Of a stretch of DNA of 46,322 nucleotides, positions 33,320 through 41,583 are shown piece by piece. The number at the start of each line of letters is the position of its first letter. Position 1 is the first letter of the stretch. Source of the stretch: Pseudoalteromonas haloplanktis ATCC 14393 (GTDB lineage Bacteria; Pseudomonadota; Gammaproteobacteria; Enterobacterales; Alteromonadaceae); the NCBI RefSeq assembly GCF_000238355.1, contig NZ_AHCA01000019.1, positions 1-46,322 of the forward strand. The letters run 5' to 3'. The position numbers and the translations under genes are program-made. The notes beneath the pieces were generated by a model. The model saw nothing but the letters and a program-made list of their open reading frames with translations, was not told the origin of the DNA and made no database searches.

Positions 33320-33409
33320 TTTTTTGTTGTTTATGTTAATCAATAATTGTTTTACAGTAACATTAAAATTGTCATTTTCAAGCTAAATGAGTCATAGTGT
33401 GTGATTATA

Positions 33410-33438
33410 TTGATTGAATATGATTTTTAATGTATTTT
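33410..33438 (+). promoter_or_regulatory. Candidate sigma70 promoter for the divergent sulfatase
   Basis: TTGATT at 33410-33415 and TATTTT at 33433-33438 are separated by 17 bases. This 140-bp gap separates the divergent GH78 operon and the sulfatase; no TTGGYAAGG dyad was found in it. Confidence 0.35.
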
Positions 33439-33468
33439 GCTTTAGCAGAATTTTTATAGGTGGATAAC

Positions 33469-34911
33469 ATGCTAATTTATTGTAAGTATATGTTTTTTAT
33501 ATTTTTGATTTCTATTTCATTTGCTTCCCTTAGCGTAGCAGCCGAAGAAAAAGAAACTGAATCTGGGCAGCCAAATATCTTATTTATTCTAGCCGATGAT
33601 CATCGTTGGGATTTACTAGGTAAAACACATCCAATAATAAAAACCCCCAACCTTGATAAGCTGGCTGATCAAGGTGTTCGTTTTTCTAATTCATTCGTTA
33701 CCACGCCAATTTGTGCTTCTAGCCGTATTAGTATATTAACGGGATTAACGGAACGTACGCATGACTATACCTTTAGTCGCCCACCGACAGGCAAGATAGA
33801 GTCCGAAAACATTTACCCTAAGCAATTAAAGAATCAAGGTTATACATCAGGGTTTGTAGGTAAATACGAAATTAAGTTAACAGGTGAAGATTTTGACCGA
33901 TTTGATTACTTTGAGCCATTGCTGCATTCAAAAACAAATACTTATAAAGGGAATGATATTCCACAGACTAACTACATAACGCAAAGAGCAAAAGATTTCT
34001 TAGAAAGGGCTCAAGATTCATCAAAACCATGGGTATTAAATGTTAACTTTTGGAACCCTCATGCACTTGATAGTGATAAAAAGGATCAATACCACTACCC
34101 AGCAAAGTTTGAACATTTGTACACTGATATAACTATTCCTCCTGCTAAACTATCGGATGATGCAACATTTGCAGCACTGCCAGAGTTTTTAAAAACCTCT
34201 ATGGGTCGTGTTCGTTGGGAGTATAGATATTCGAATGAGGCACTGTATCAAAAAATGATCAAACGCCATTATCGTGCGATAAGTGCGGTTGATGAAGGGG
34301 TAGGTCAGATTATTCAGCAGCTTGAAAAGCTAGATATGCTCAAAAACACTGTCATTATTTACACTGGCGATAATGGTTACAGCTTAAATGAACGCCAGTT
34401 AGCAGGTAAGTGGTTTGGTTGGGAAGAAGATCTCAGAGTTCCTTTAATTATTTATGATCCGCGTAATACGAGTCAGCAAGGTCAGGTTATTGATAAAACA
34501 GTACTTAATATCGATATTGCTCCTACTATTTTAGATTATGCTCGTGTTGCTATCCCTGAATCGTATCAAGGTCAGAGTTTAGTTGATTTGATGGAAGGTA
34601 AAACCCCTGCGAATTGGCGAGATGAATTCTTTTTTGAACATATGTATCAGCCTAAAAGAGCATCAATTCCACCAATTGTTGGGGTTCGTAACAATACTTG
34701 GAAATTTGTTGATTTTTATAAAAATGATTATATTCAGCTATATAATTTAAAAGACGATCCACAAGAAAAAGTAAATCTTGCGCAATTGCCTGAATATAAA
34801 TCAAAGGTGGAAGAATTACGCAAGCGCACTGCTTATTATATTGATAAGTATGAAAGTCAGCGAACGGAAGAAGTTAAAAGTAGAACATCTTTTTTAAACT
34901 CAGAAGATTAA
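33469..34911 (+). CDS. S1 family sulfatase, secreted
   Basis: This is a second exported sulfatase. The frame opens at GTG 33460, but that GTG is part of the AGGTGG ribosome-binding sequence, so ATG 33469 is preferred (480 residues). A signal peptide ends SLSVAA-EE. ILFILADDHRWDLLG gives the metal-binding aspartates, and CASSR (Cys82 from this start) is the formylglycine site with Ser in the third position rather than Pro. Then come GFVGKYEIK, NFWNPHAL and YTGDNGYSLNERQLAGKWFGWEE near 310. The LAGKW block is common in sulfatases of marine polysaccharide loci. The exact sulfate position cleaved cannot be read from sequence. It is transcribed divergently from the degradative operon and has a strong terminator. 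Confidence 0.92.
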   Translation: MLIYCKYMFFIFLISISFASLSVAAEEKETESGQPNILFILADDHRWDLLGKTHPIIKTPNLDKLADQGVRFSNSFVTTPICASSRISILTGLTERTHDYTFSRPPTGKIESENIYPKQLKNQGYTSGFVGKYEIKLTGEDFDRFDYFEPLLHSKTNTYKGNDIPQTNYITQRAKDFLERAQDSSKPWVLNVNFWNPHALDSDKKDQYHYPAKFEHLYTDITIPPAKLSDDATFAALPEFLKTSMGRVRWEYRYSNEALYQKMIKRHYRAISAVDEGVGQIIQQLEKLDMLKNTVIIYTGDNGYSLNERQLAGKWFGWEEDLRVPLIIYDPRNTSQQGQVIDKTVLNIDIAPTILDYARVAIPESYQGQSLVDLMEGKTPANWRDEFFFEHMYQPKRASIPPIVGVRNNTWKFVDFYKNDYIQLYNLKDDPQEKVNLAQLPEYKSKVEELRKRTAYYIDKYESQRTEEVKSRTSFLNSED

Positions 34912-34944
34912 TTCGTTATTTTCATTTAAATACCTCAACTTAAT

Positions 34945-34985
34945 AAAGGTCGTCTTATTATCCATAAGGCGACCTTTTATTTTTT
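34945..34985 (+). terminator. Strong rho-independent terminator after the sulfatase
   Basis: A 14-bp stem (34945-34958 with 34964-34977, one G-U) around loop TATCC is followed by a T-rich run to 34985. It lies 33 bp after the stop codon, with the standard layout. Confidence 0.85.
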
Positions 34986-35216
34986 GATACTGTATGTTGT
35001 ATAAGCAGAAAGCTACTAACCAGATTATTTAATCTGAAGCCAAATGAACGTTTGTTGTTACTTTTCTCGATAGTGAGCGGAAGTGGTTACTTAGACTTGC
35101 TGACTATTTCGCTTTACGCTGCTGACGAATTAAGAATTAATATAATCAAATCAGTTATTAATTTACTCGATTTGGTGATGGCAGCACGGCTCTGCTATTT
35201 TAAGGTGGATATGAAA

Positions 35217-35252
35217 TTAGCTGCCGTTAAACTTAAGTTTAACGGCAGCTAA
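35217..35252. repeat. Perfect 36-bp palindrome, likely terminator of the chemoreceptor gene
   Basis: All 36 bases are self-complementary; the centre is TTAA at 35233-35236 and each arm contains CTGCCGTTAAAC. As RNA it folds to a 16-bp stem with a 4-base loop. It lies 56 bp beyond the stop of the minus-strand chemoreceptor, and a modest T-run follows on the plus strand. It could terminate transcription from either side. Confidence 0.75.
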
Positions 35253-35308
35253 AATGATGTTTTTACGAAAATGAGTTGAAAGGGGAGTCACCTACAATTA
35301 GCAAGCAC

Positions 35309-36958
35309 CTAGTCTAATTTAAATACCTTAACGGCTTGTTGTAGCTCATTAGATATCATTGATAGTTCGTTTGCATTTTCTACCGTGCCATCAGAACTAA
35401 TCGCTGTTTTATTGGCTAAGTCCCTTATTGAGACAATACTCTGATTGATATCGGACGCTACGTTTGTCTGTTCTTCAGCCGCAGCTGCTATTTGAGTGCT
35501 CATGCTTTCAATAAATATAATGGACTCCCTAATTCCCTCAAGAGCTTGACTTGCAGTCGTTGATTTTTGTGCTGTCGACTGAGCGTCTTGCATATTTTTT
35601 TTCATGAGTGAAACAGATTGCTGAGCAGCATTTTGTAGCTGCGAAATCATTTGCTGAATTTCTTCGGTACTTTGCTGTGTTCTAGTAGCTAAGTGTCTAA
35701 CTTCATCTGCTACCACTGCAAAACCTCTCCCTTGTTCACCAGCTCTTGCGGCTTCTATAGCCGCATTAAGAGCAAGTAAATTTGTTTGCTCTGAAATGCC
35801 ACGAATGACATCTAAAATACTGCCAATGCCTACCGTTTTTACTTCAAGCTCAGTAATAACTTGCTGTACTTGTTCCATACCAGCTAGCAAGCATGTAATA
35901 CTCTGGTTCATACTTGAGACAATTTTATTCCCTTGGTCTGCGTTTTCATTCGCGCTTTGTGTTGCATTAGCTGCATCAAGCGCGTTACGAGCGACTTCTT
36001 CAGCAGTAAATGTCATTTCATTCATTGCTGTCGCTGTTTGCTCAAGTTGCTCCATTTGCGTCTGTGAATCAAGTTTAACCAGATGTGCACTTTCTATCAT
36101 TCTGCCTGCAGAAGTATTAAGTGAATGTGTAGCGCTATTAATACCTGAAATTATATTCTGTAGCTTGTTCACCATTTGATAAACCGCACCATAAATTCCT
36201 ATTGGTTCAATATTACCTCGATTTATCGATGTAAAATCCCCAGATGCAATCCTTTGTACAACGGATTCTATTTCATAAGGTTCACCACCAATTACAGCGT
36301 ATAAACGTTTAACAAATGCAAAAGCAAGCATGACTACAATCAGTAATAATGCAAATGAAACTAATATTAAGTTTCTAATTAAATAGTTGAGTTCAGCCTC
36401 TCCTTTGCTTTGTTTTTCTTTGATAGTGTGCGCAATTTCATCGATATAAAAGCCAGTTCCTATATACCAGTTAGTATTTGGGATCATTTCCAAGTAAGCC
36501 ATTTTTTCATGAACGCCAGAATCATCGCCTGGGCGGCCTGAAAGATAAGTTAAATAACCATCTTTTTTTGTAACCGCTTCGATTTGATTTAGCACGCTTT
36601 TATTGTTGCTAAAATCTTTCCCTCTAATAGCTGGGTTTCTGCCATTTGCGAGTGCAGTTCCATCTAATGTCATGATGAAGAAGTAGTTTGAAGTATCAAA
36701 TTTGAGGGTGTTTATTATATCTATAGCCTGATCTAAATTACCTTCAGAAACAGGTTTTTCTATGGTGTTAATCGCGAGGCTAACTAAGCTTTTTAAATGA
36801 GCACGTTTTGCCTTTTTAATATCAATTTGATACTGGCTTAAATCGTTTTCAAAAGTATCCATTGAGTTATGATAAGTGAGAATTACAAATGCAGTAATAA
36901 TCACAATAATAGGTGTAATAACGCTAAGTATTGTTTTTTTTCTAAAGCTTAAATCCAT
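35309..36958 (-). CDS. Methyl-accepting chemotaxis protein with periplasmic Cache domain
   Basis: This inner-membrane chemoreceptor signals through CheA/CheW. Two ATGs are possible (36964 and 36958); AGGA is six bases before 36958, so that is preferred (549 residues). A transmembrane segment at about 8-28 is followed by a periplasmic single-Cache domain of about 30-185 (ALANGRNPAIRGKDFS, YLEMIPNTNWYIGTGFYIDE), a second membrane segment at about 193-215, a HAMP segment, and the signalling helix pair with the conserved tip ISEQTNLLALNAAIEAARAG near 390. No C-terminal CheR tether is seen. Its position in the locus suggests sensing a degradation product; ligand unknown. Confidence 0.93.
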   Translation of the reverse strand: MDLSFRKKTILSVITPIIVIITAFVILTYHNSMDTFENDLSQYQIDIKKAKRAHLKSLVSLAINTIEKPVSEGNLDQAIDIINTLKFDTSNYFFIMTLDGTALANGRNPAIRGKDFSNNKSVLNQIEAVTKKDGYLTYLSGRPGDDSGVHEKMAYLEMIPNTNWYIGTGFYIDEIAHTIKEKQSKGEAELNYLIRNLILVSFALLLIVVMLAFAFVKRLYAVIGGEPYEIESVVQRIASGDFTSINRGNIEPIGIYGAVYQMVNKLQNIISGINSATHSLNTSAGRMIESAHLVKLDSQTQMEQLEQTATAMNEMTFTAEEVARNALDAANATQSANENADQGNKIVSSMNQSITCLLAGMEQVQQVITELEVKTVGIGSILDVIRGISEQTNLLALNAAIEAARAGEQGRGFAVVADEVRHLATRTQQSTEEIQQMISQLQNAAQQSVSLMKKNMQDAQSTAQKSTTASQALEGIRESIIFIESMSTQIAAAAEEQTNVASDINQSIVSIRDLANKTAISSDGTVENANELSMISNELQQAVKVFKLD

Positions 36959-37353
36959 ATTCATTCCTGCCCTGAGAATGCTATTTTTATGCGAACATGG
37001 TTATAAAGTTTGCATAAAATTTAAAGATGGTGCTTGTTGCAGTTATATAGTTTGTTGCGATGGGAGAATCACCGAGTACATGGTGTTGTCAGGCAATTAG
37101 CCAGCTTCTACTAGATGCTTTGAAACAGCTGAATAGTGGTTGTGTTGATAATTTTCAAACATAATTGTTACCTAAAATTGTGTGTGTTTATTCAGATAAG
37201 CGTCAAACTTATTGACTCTTTTTGATTTGTTGTGATTGACTTTGCTTATATTGGTTAGTGTTTTGTTAAATGTCAAGAGTGACTTTGATGAAGTGAGTTG
37301 TGACGGACAATATTAATTTGCGCTTCAATACATTATTTTTAGTTTGTATTGAG
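36959..37353. other. Intergenic region between LysR and chemoreceptor genes
   Basis: About 390 bp with no convincing gene; a 74-codon frame at 36876-37100 overlaps the chemoreceptor start and is rejected. It must contain the chemoreceptor promoter on the minus strand, but I cannot pick one with confidence. No strong hairpin follows the LysR stop. Confidence 0.5.
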
Positions 37354-38259
37354 TTAATTAAAAATATGCTCAAGTGAGCGATAGGCTTGTTTTATGTTTT
37401 CAATCAATAAGGTAATTTTTTCTGGTTTGTGCCGAGTGTAAGGGTAAATAGCAAATACGCCTAATGAGCGCGCTTTATACTGCTGTAATACTTGTACAAG
37501 TGAGCCATCTCGTAGTTCTTCATACACACTGCATTTTGGAACGTAAATTACACCCATATCGTTCAGAGCTGCTTTTTTTAATGAAAGGGCATTGTTTGAT
37601 GACATGCTTCCTTTGACGAGAATTGACTTCTGTTGCTCGCCTTTAGTAAAACGCCATTCATTGCCACCGTTTGCCTGTAAATCATAGCAAAGGCAGTTGT
37701 GCATTTTTAGGTCGTCGATCTCTTTAAGTGGGTTTGTAGAGTTTAGATATTCAGGAGAGCAACAAACAACCCAACTTGATTGTAATAATGGCACTGCTAT
37801 TAGTGATGAGTCAGCAAGTTCAGCCGTTCTTATAGCTAAATCCACCCCTTCTTCAACTAAATCTACCAGTTTATTTTCAAGCCTTAATTCAATGCTAACT
37901 TTAGGGTATTTTTTACAAAATTTAGCAACTAAATCAGCTAAAAGTAACTCCCCTGAAATTGTGGGGACTGACATAATAATATGACCAGAGACTTCTTGAG
38001 AAAGCTCATTAATTGCTGTGAATGCATCATTTGCTTGCTGGTTAATTCCTTTTGCATGCTTGTATAAAAGTTTTCCTGCATCAGTTAGGCTCAGCTTTCT
38101 TGTTGTTCTGTAAAGTAGTTGGGTATTTAATTCTTGCTCTAACGCAGAGACTTTTTTGCTTACCACTGTTTTTGACAAACCAATTTTTAATGCTGCTTGA
38201 CTGAATGAGCTTTCCTCAACAACAGCAGCAAAAATAGCAAGTTCAGACGCGCCTATCAT
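37354..38259 (-). CDS. LysR family transcriptional regulator
   Basis: A DNA-binding regulator of 301 residues. The N-terminal winged helix (LAIFAAVVEESSFSQAALKIGLSKTVVSKKVSALEQEL is its family-typical block, split here at about residues 6-44) is followed by TRKLSLTDAGKLLY and the periplasmic-binding-like effector domain of about 90-295 (IIMSVPTISGELLLADLV, VDLAIRTAELADSSLIAVPL). It resembles the CrgA/YafC-type subgroup. It is divergent from the second FBPase gene (182 bp between start codons), so that gene is the most likely target along with self-regulation. The effector is unknown. Confidence 0.92.
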   Translation of the reverse strand: MIGASELAIFAAVVEESSFSQAALKIGLSKTVVSKKVSALEQELNTQLLYRTTRKLSLTDAGKLLYKHAKGINQQANDAFTAINELSQEVSGHIIMSVPTISGELLLADLVAKFCKKYPKVSIELRLENKLVDLVEEGVDLAIRTAELADSSLIAVPLLQSSWVVCCSPEYLNSTNPLKEIDDLKMHNCLCYDLQANGGNEWRFTKGEQQKSILVKGSMSSNNALSLKKAALNDMGVIYVPKCSVYEELRDGSLVQVLQQYKARSLGVFAIYPYTRHKPEKITLLIENIKQAYRSLEHIFN

Positions 38260-38280
38260 AAAGTAACCTTGATTATGTCT

Positions 38281-38292
38281 TGTTTCGAAACA
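38281..38292. promoter_or_regulatory. Palindrome TGTTTCGAAACA in the LysR/FBPase divergent region
   Basis: A perfect 12-bp dyad lies 22 bp upstream of the LysR start. LysR regulators often bind such dyads near their own promoter. It is short, so chance occurrence is possible. Confidence 0.4.
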
Positions 38293-38441
38293 GTTTGTTT
38301 ATTTATTGTCAATATACACATAAATGACGGCGGAGTATATTGTTTAGCTGGTTAATAGCTAGGAAGCGTTTTGGTCCATGTGCTTGAATTGCAGGCGATC
38401 AGCGACGTTAAAAGATCATGATAAAAATCTAGGAAATTAAA

Positions 38442-39401
38442 TTGCAAAGATTAATACCTGTACTAAAGAGAGATAATGTTGAACTTGAGTTGATCATGCT
38501 TATAAGAACAGTTCTTGCTGCATCGAAAGAAATTTCATTTCGGGTTAGCCAAGGCGCATTAGCAGGTGTACTCGGCTCTACATTGGATGAAAACATTCAA
38601 GGTGAGGTTCAGAAAAAACTAGATGTTTTGGCTAATCAACTGCTCAAAGATATGCTTTTAGATGATGATTCAGTAAGAGCAATTGCATCTGAAGAGGAGG
38701 ACTTTGTGGTAGCTGGTACGCCAAACGCTCCTTATATTGTCGCCTTTGATCCACTTGATGGCTCTTCTAATGTTGATATTAATGGCCAAATAGGGACTAT
38801 CTTTACAATCTATAAGGCTCGAAATGATGTACCTGATGATAGTGAACTCCAGTTTGCTCAACCAGGTAATCAACAGTTGTGTGCAGGATATGTGCTTTAT
38901 GGAGCGTCAACTTTGCTTGTGATGACAACTGGCGGACCTACACGTTGTTACACACTGGACTCAACACATGGTGGCTACCTACTTACAGAAAATAGCTTTG
39001 AAATACCATTAAAAACAAAAGAATTTGCCGTTAATTTAGCCAATTACCGCTACTGGTCTGAAAGTATACAATCCTACTTTAACGAAATTTTATATAAGAG
39101 TGATGAACATGCCGGCTCGTCAATGCGATGGAATGCAGCTATGGTCGGTGATATCCATCGTGTGATCAGTCGTGGTGGGCTATTTTTATACCCTCAAGAT
39201 TCAAGAAGTGGCAATGAAAATGGAAAAATTAGGCTGCTTTATGAAGCTAATCCGCTCGCTTTGTTGGTTGAAAATAGTGGCGGGCAAGCATTCAGTTTAG
39301 GACAACCAATCTTAGACATTCAGCCAACCTCTTTACATCAACGAGTACCTGTCGCCATTGGCTCTAAAGAGCAAGTTGAGTACTATAATAAGTTTCTTTA
39401 A
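38442..39401 (+). CDS. fbp: Class I fructose-1,6-bisphosphatase (copy 2)
   Basis: Same reaction as the copy at 12169. The 319-residue protein keeps SEEEDF, DPLDGSSNVDINGQIGT near 104 and KIRLLYEANPLALLVE near 262. The start is a TTG at 38442 with AGGA at 38431-38434; an ATG just upstream (38418) stops after four codons, so TTG is the best choice that keeps the family N-terminus. The gene stands alone, divergent from a LysR regulator and closed by a strong terminator, so it is controlled differently from copy 1, which sits in the aldolase operon. The two copies are very similar over their whole length. Confidence 0.94.
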   Translation: MQRLIPVLKRDNVELELIMLIRTVLAASKEISFRVSQGALAGVLGSTLDENIQGEVQKKLDVLANQLLKDMLLDDDSVRAIASEEEDFVVAGTPNAPYIVAFDPLDGSSNVDINGQIGTIFTIYKARNDVPDDSELQFAQPGNQQLCAGYVLYGASTLLVMTTGGPTRCYTLDSTHGGYLLTENSFEIPLKTKEFAVNLANYRYWSESIQSYFNEILYKSDEHAGSSMRWNAAMVGDIHRVISRGGLFLYPQDSRSGNENGKIRLLYEANPLALLVENSGGQAFSLGQPILDIQPTSLHQRVPVAIGSKEQVEYYNKFL

Positions 39402-39416
39402 TCAGTTGTTTTTTAT

Positions 39417-39460
39417 GTAAATGTAAAAGCTCCAAAGAGAAGGCTTTTACATTTACTTTT
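39417..39460 (+). terminator. Rho-independent terminator after FBPase copy 2
   Basis: A perfect 14-bp stem (GTAAATGTAAAAGC at 39417-39430 with GCTTTTACATTTAC at 39443-39456) is followed by TTTT. It lies 15 bp after the stop codon. Confidence 0.8.
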
Positions 39461-39640
39461 CTCCGCTCATTAATATGAGGTGTAGCAATTTTTCCATGCG
39501 ATCAATGTTGTGATTGATTATGTTTGGTTTTGACTTATTTTGTTGTAATGATGGCAGGGGTTGATACAATAGCTACTTTGTTGCGAGTGCAAATGTAACT
39601 GAATTTGTACGTTTGAATTACGGATAGGAGCGCATCAGTT

Positions 39641-40315
39641 TTGCTTAGTCATATTTTTGATATTGATGGTACTTTAACTAAAAGTGGTCATGATCTTTGG
39701 TTTTTAACAATGCAGGAGTTATGTGAGCCTATTGCTTTCAAAGCGTTAGTTACTGAATGGGAGAAAAAAAATAAGACGTATGAGCATTCTTATCAATTGC
39801 TTGTTGGTACGCTCAAGTTACTACGTGATATTTCAAATCCTGAAGAGCAGATCTTTAATACAGCCAAAAGATTAACCCTTGGCTTAATTGATGAGCAGCT
39901 TGTTCCTGCACAAGCAATTCTAACACTAAGACAGAGTATTCGCTTATGTGACTTGGTGGTATTGAATACCGCAAACTATCGTGAGGCTGCGAAAGGCTTC
40001 ACTGCGGCATTATTAGAACGCGATTTAATTAGTTTATCTGAATATAAGAAGTTGGTTATTCTAGCAACAAATACAAATTGGGCCGATTATTCAGCTGAAT
40101 GCTTTAATATGGGGGATGTTAAAATCCACACATATTATAGATATTTACAACGTGAAGGCTACCCAGTGAAAGTACCCGATAAAGCATTTGTGGATGACCC
40201 TTTCTTTAATGATGCTTCTTTAGCAAGCGATGCTTTGGAAGTCGTTGTAGTAGATAATGCAAAAAATAAAGACTATGTCAGAAAGACGGGGTTTGAGCGT
40301 GTTTTTTGGTATTAA
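39641..40315 (+). CDS. HAD superfamily hydrolase
   Basis: A probable small-molecule phosphatase in the cytoplasm. The 224-residue protein opens FDIDGTLT, HAD motif I, with nucleophile Asp7 and acid/base Asp9. A helical cap follows (about 20-90), motif II may be the VLNTAN segment near 107, and VVVDNAKNKDY near 201 provides motif IV-type acidic residues. The start is TTG 39641 with AGGAG at 39626-39630; using it keeps motif I at the usual place. The substrate is unknown; a sugar phosphate is plausible beside FBPase. A hairpin separates it from the convergent DeoR gene. Confidence 0.75.
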   Translation: MLSHIFDIDGTLTKSGHDLWFLTMQELCEPIAFKALVTEWEKKNKTYEHSYQLLVGTLKLLRDISNPEEQIFNTAKRLTLGLIDEQLVPAQAILTLRQSIRLCDLVVLNTANYREAAKGFTAALLERDLISLSEYKKLVILATNTNWADYSAECFNMGDVKIHTYYRYLQREGYPVKVPDKAFVDDPFFNDASLASDALEVVVVDNAKNKDYVRKTGFERVFWY

Positions 40316-40321
40316 TTCAGG

Positions 40322-40354
40322 GTACTCGTTATTAAGTAAAAGAATAACGAGTAC
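40322..40354. terminator. Hairpin between convergent HAD and DeoR genes
   Basis: GTACTCGTTATT at 40322-40333 and AATAACGAGTAC at 40343-40354 are perfect complements around a 9-base loop. It lies 6 bp after the HAD stop and 23 bp from the DeoR stop, so it probably ends both transcripts. Confidence 0.65.
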
Positions 40355-40377
40355 TTCCCCATTATAGATAATGAGTA

Positions 40378-41208
40378 TTAATCGATAGCATCAACAATTA
40401 ATACTTCAATATTTTGACTTTCAAACTTTTTAATCAGTGCCGGCTCGGCATTTGAATCAGTGATTAAAATATCCACTTCAGACAGTGGGCAAAATATAAA
40501 ATTACTATGTTGGCCTAGCTTGGTACTGTCAGCTAGGATAACTAGTTTTTCCGTTTGTCTTTTTAACTTTTGTTCTGAGCGGATAAGTAGTGGATCTGAT
40601 TCCATTACGCCAAATTCACCAAGACCAGGGGTTCCCATAAACATCATTGAGCCACGATAATTTTCAGTCGTATCGCTTTCATAAGAGCTCAAGATTATCC
40701 CTTGCTCTCGATATATTTCTCCACCAGGGAGTGAAACCTGATTATCGCTATTTTCTGTTAGGTAATTTGCTAGAACAAACGAGTTTGTAAGTATATTTAG
40801 CTGCAGTTTACAAAGGTATTCACCCATCATGTAAGTAGAACTACCGCCATTGATAATTATTGAATCACCTTCCGAACACAACGACACTGCGCGTCGAGCA
40901 ATCAGCTTTTTGGTTTTTTCTCGCTTGGTTTTATCGACACTAAACGAGGTGCTTGAGATTTGTTTTTTGGTTTTCTCGCCATTTATTGCTTCTGCACCTC
41001 CTCTTATCTTAGTGATTTCACCTCGCTTAGACATTTTAGTGATATCGCGTCGAATTGTCGCCTCGGAAGCATTGAGCTGCTGAGTCAAACTTCGAACGCT
41101 AGCAAATTGACTTTGTTCTAAAATGTCTATGATTAGTTGTTGTCTGTGCTTTTCGAGCATTGGTAGCGCTTGCTCATCATTCTCAGTTTTTCCAAGGGAG
41201 TTATTCAT
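40378..41208 (-). CDS. DeoR family transcriptional regulator
   Basis: A sugar-metabolism repressor of 276 residues. The DeoR winged helix-turn-helix is clear: RHQQLIIDILEQSQFASVRS, then LNASEATIRRDITKMSKRGEI and KIRGGAEAI (residues 17-75). It is followed by the sugar-phosphate-sensing domain with IIINGGSSTYMMGEYL near 112 and LVILADSTKLGQHS near 222. It is divergent from kdgK - TRAP - kduD - kduI with 375 bp between, so it most likely controls that operon; KDG or KDPG would be a logical effector, which is inference. Tandem repeats at 41426-41445 are candidate binding sites. Confidence 0.92.
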   Translation of the reverse strand: MNNSLGKTENDEQALPMLEKHRQQLIIDILEQSQFASVRSLTQQLNASEATIRRDITKMSKRGEITKIRGGAEAINGEKTKKQISSTSFSVDKTKREKTKKLIARRAVSLCSEGDSIIINGGSSTYMMGEYLCKLQLNILTNSFVLANYLTENSDNQVSLPGGEIYREQGIILSSYESDTTENYRGSMMFMGTPGLGEFGVMESDPLLIRSEQKLKRQTEKLVILADSTKLGQHSNFIFCPLSEVDILITDSNAEPALIKKFESQNIEVLIVDAID

Positions 41209-41583
41209 ATTTATCGATAGATCATCCAGTCATTAATTGAAACTTAATTATACACAATTTGATTGTAAAAGACATTTTTTGACGATAATTGTTTCTTTTA
41301 GTTATAAGGGTCGCTCAATAATTATAAGTAATTGCCTATTTTTTATGTGCTTTTATTATTTCGGCCTGCTTAATCGTCGATTAATCTTATCGGAAAATGT
41401 CTCATATTTGACAAATATAAAACATTCGGTCAATATCGCTCAATATAATCATTTACAATCACGCAACCTGTAGTTAAAATCATTCACTTCCACACACTAA
41501 TATGTTTTCTTCTGTCGGTGGGTAGTAAATAGCAATGATTTTATTAAAAAGCAGCTTATGTGAATTAAATCTAAAGGTGAATT
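41209..41583. other. Divergent regulatory region between DeoR regulator and kdgK
   Basis: 375 bp without a credible gene; a 78-codon frame at 41237-41473 has no family features and is rejected. The region holds a 10-bp repeat TCGCTCAATA at 41311-41320 and the tandem repeats at 41426-41445. AAGGTGA at 41574-41580 is the kdgK ribosome-binding site. Confidence 0.6.
41426..41445 (+). promoter_or_regulatory. Tandem 10-bp direct repeats, candidate DeoR operator
   Basis: TCGGTCAATA at 41426-41435 is followed without gap by TCGCTCAATA at 41436-41445; a third exact copy of the latter is at 41311-41320. One-turn direct repeats upstream of a DeoR-controlled operon are typical of this regulator family, and two distant sites would allow looping. 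Confidence 0.5.

Larger units (their letters stand above)
34912..35308. other. Intergenic region between sulfatase and chemoreceptor
   Basis: The region contains the sulfatase terminator at 34945-34985 and the perfect 36-bp palindrome at 35217-35252. In between, an open frame of 66 codons (35052-35252) runs into the palindrome; it has no ribosome-binding site or family features, and I do not believe it. Nothing else is seen. Confidence 0.6.

Noticed and set aside
35052..35252. 66-codon frame between sulfatase and chemoreceptor
   Set aside because: No ribosome-binding site, no recognisable family, and it ends inside the 36-bp palindrome.
35796..36179. Plus-strand open frame of 127 codons inside the chemoreceptor
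   Set aside because: Antisense shadow of the conserved signalling domain; Ser/Cys/Ala-rich composition is typical of such mirrors.
41237..41473. 78-codon plus-strand frame in the DeoR/kdgK gap
   Set aside because: It covers the probable regulatory repeats and promoter, with no signal or domain features.
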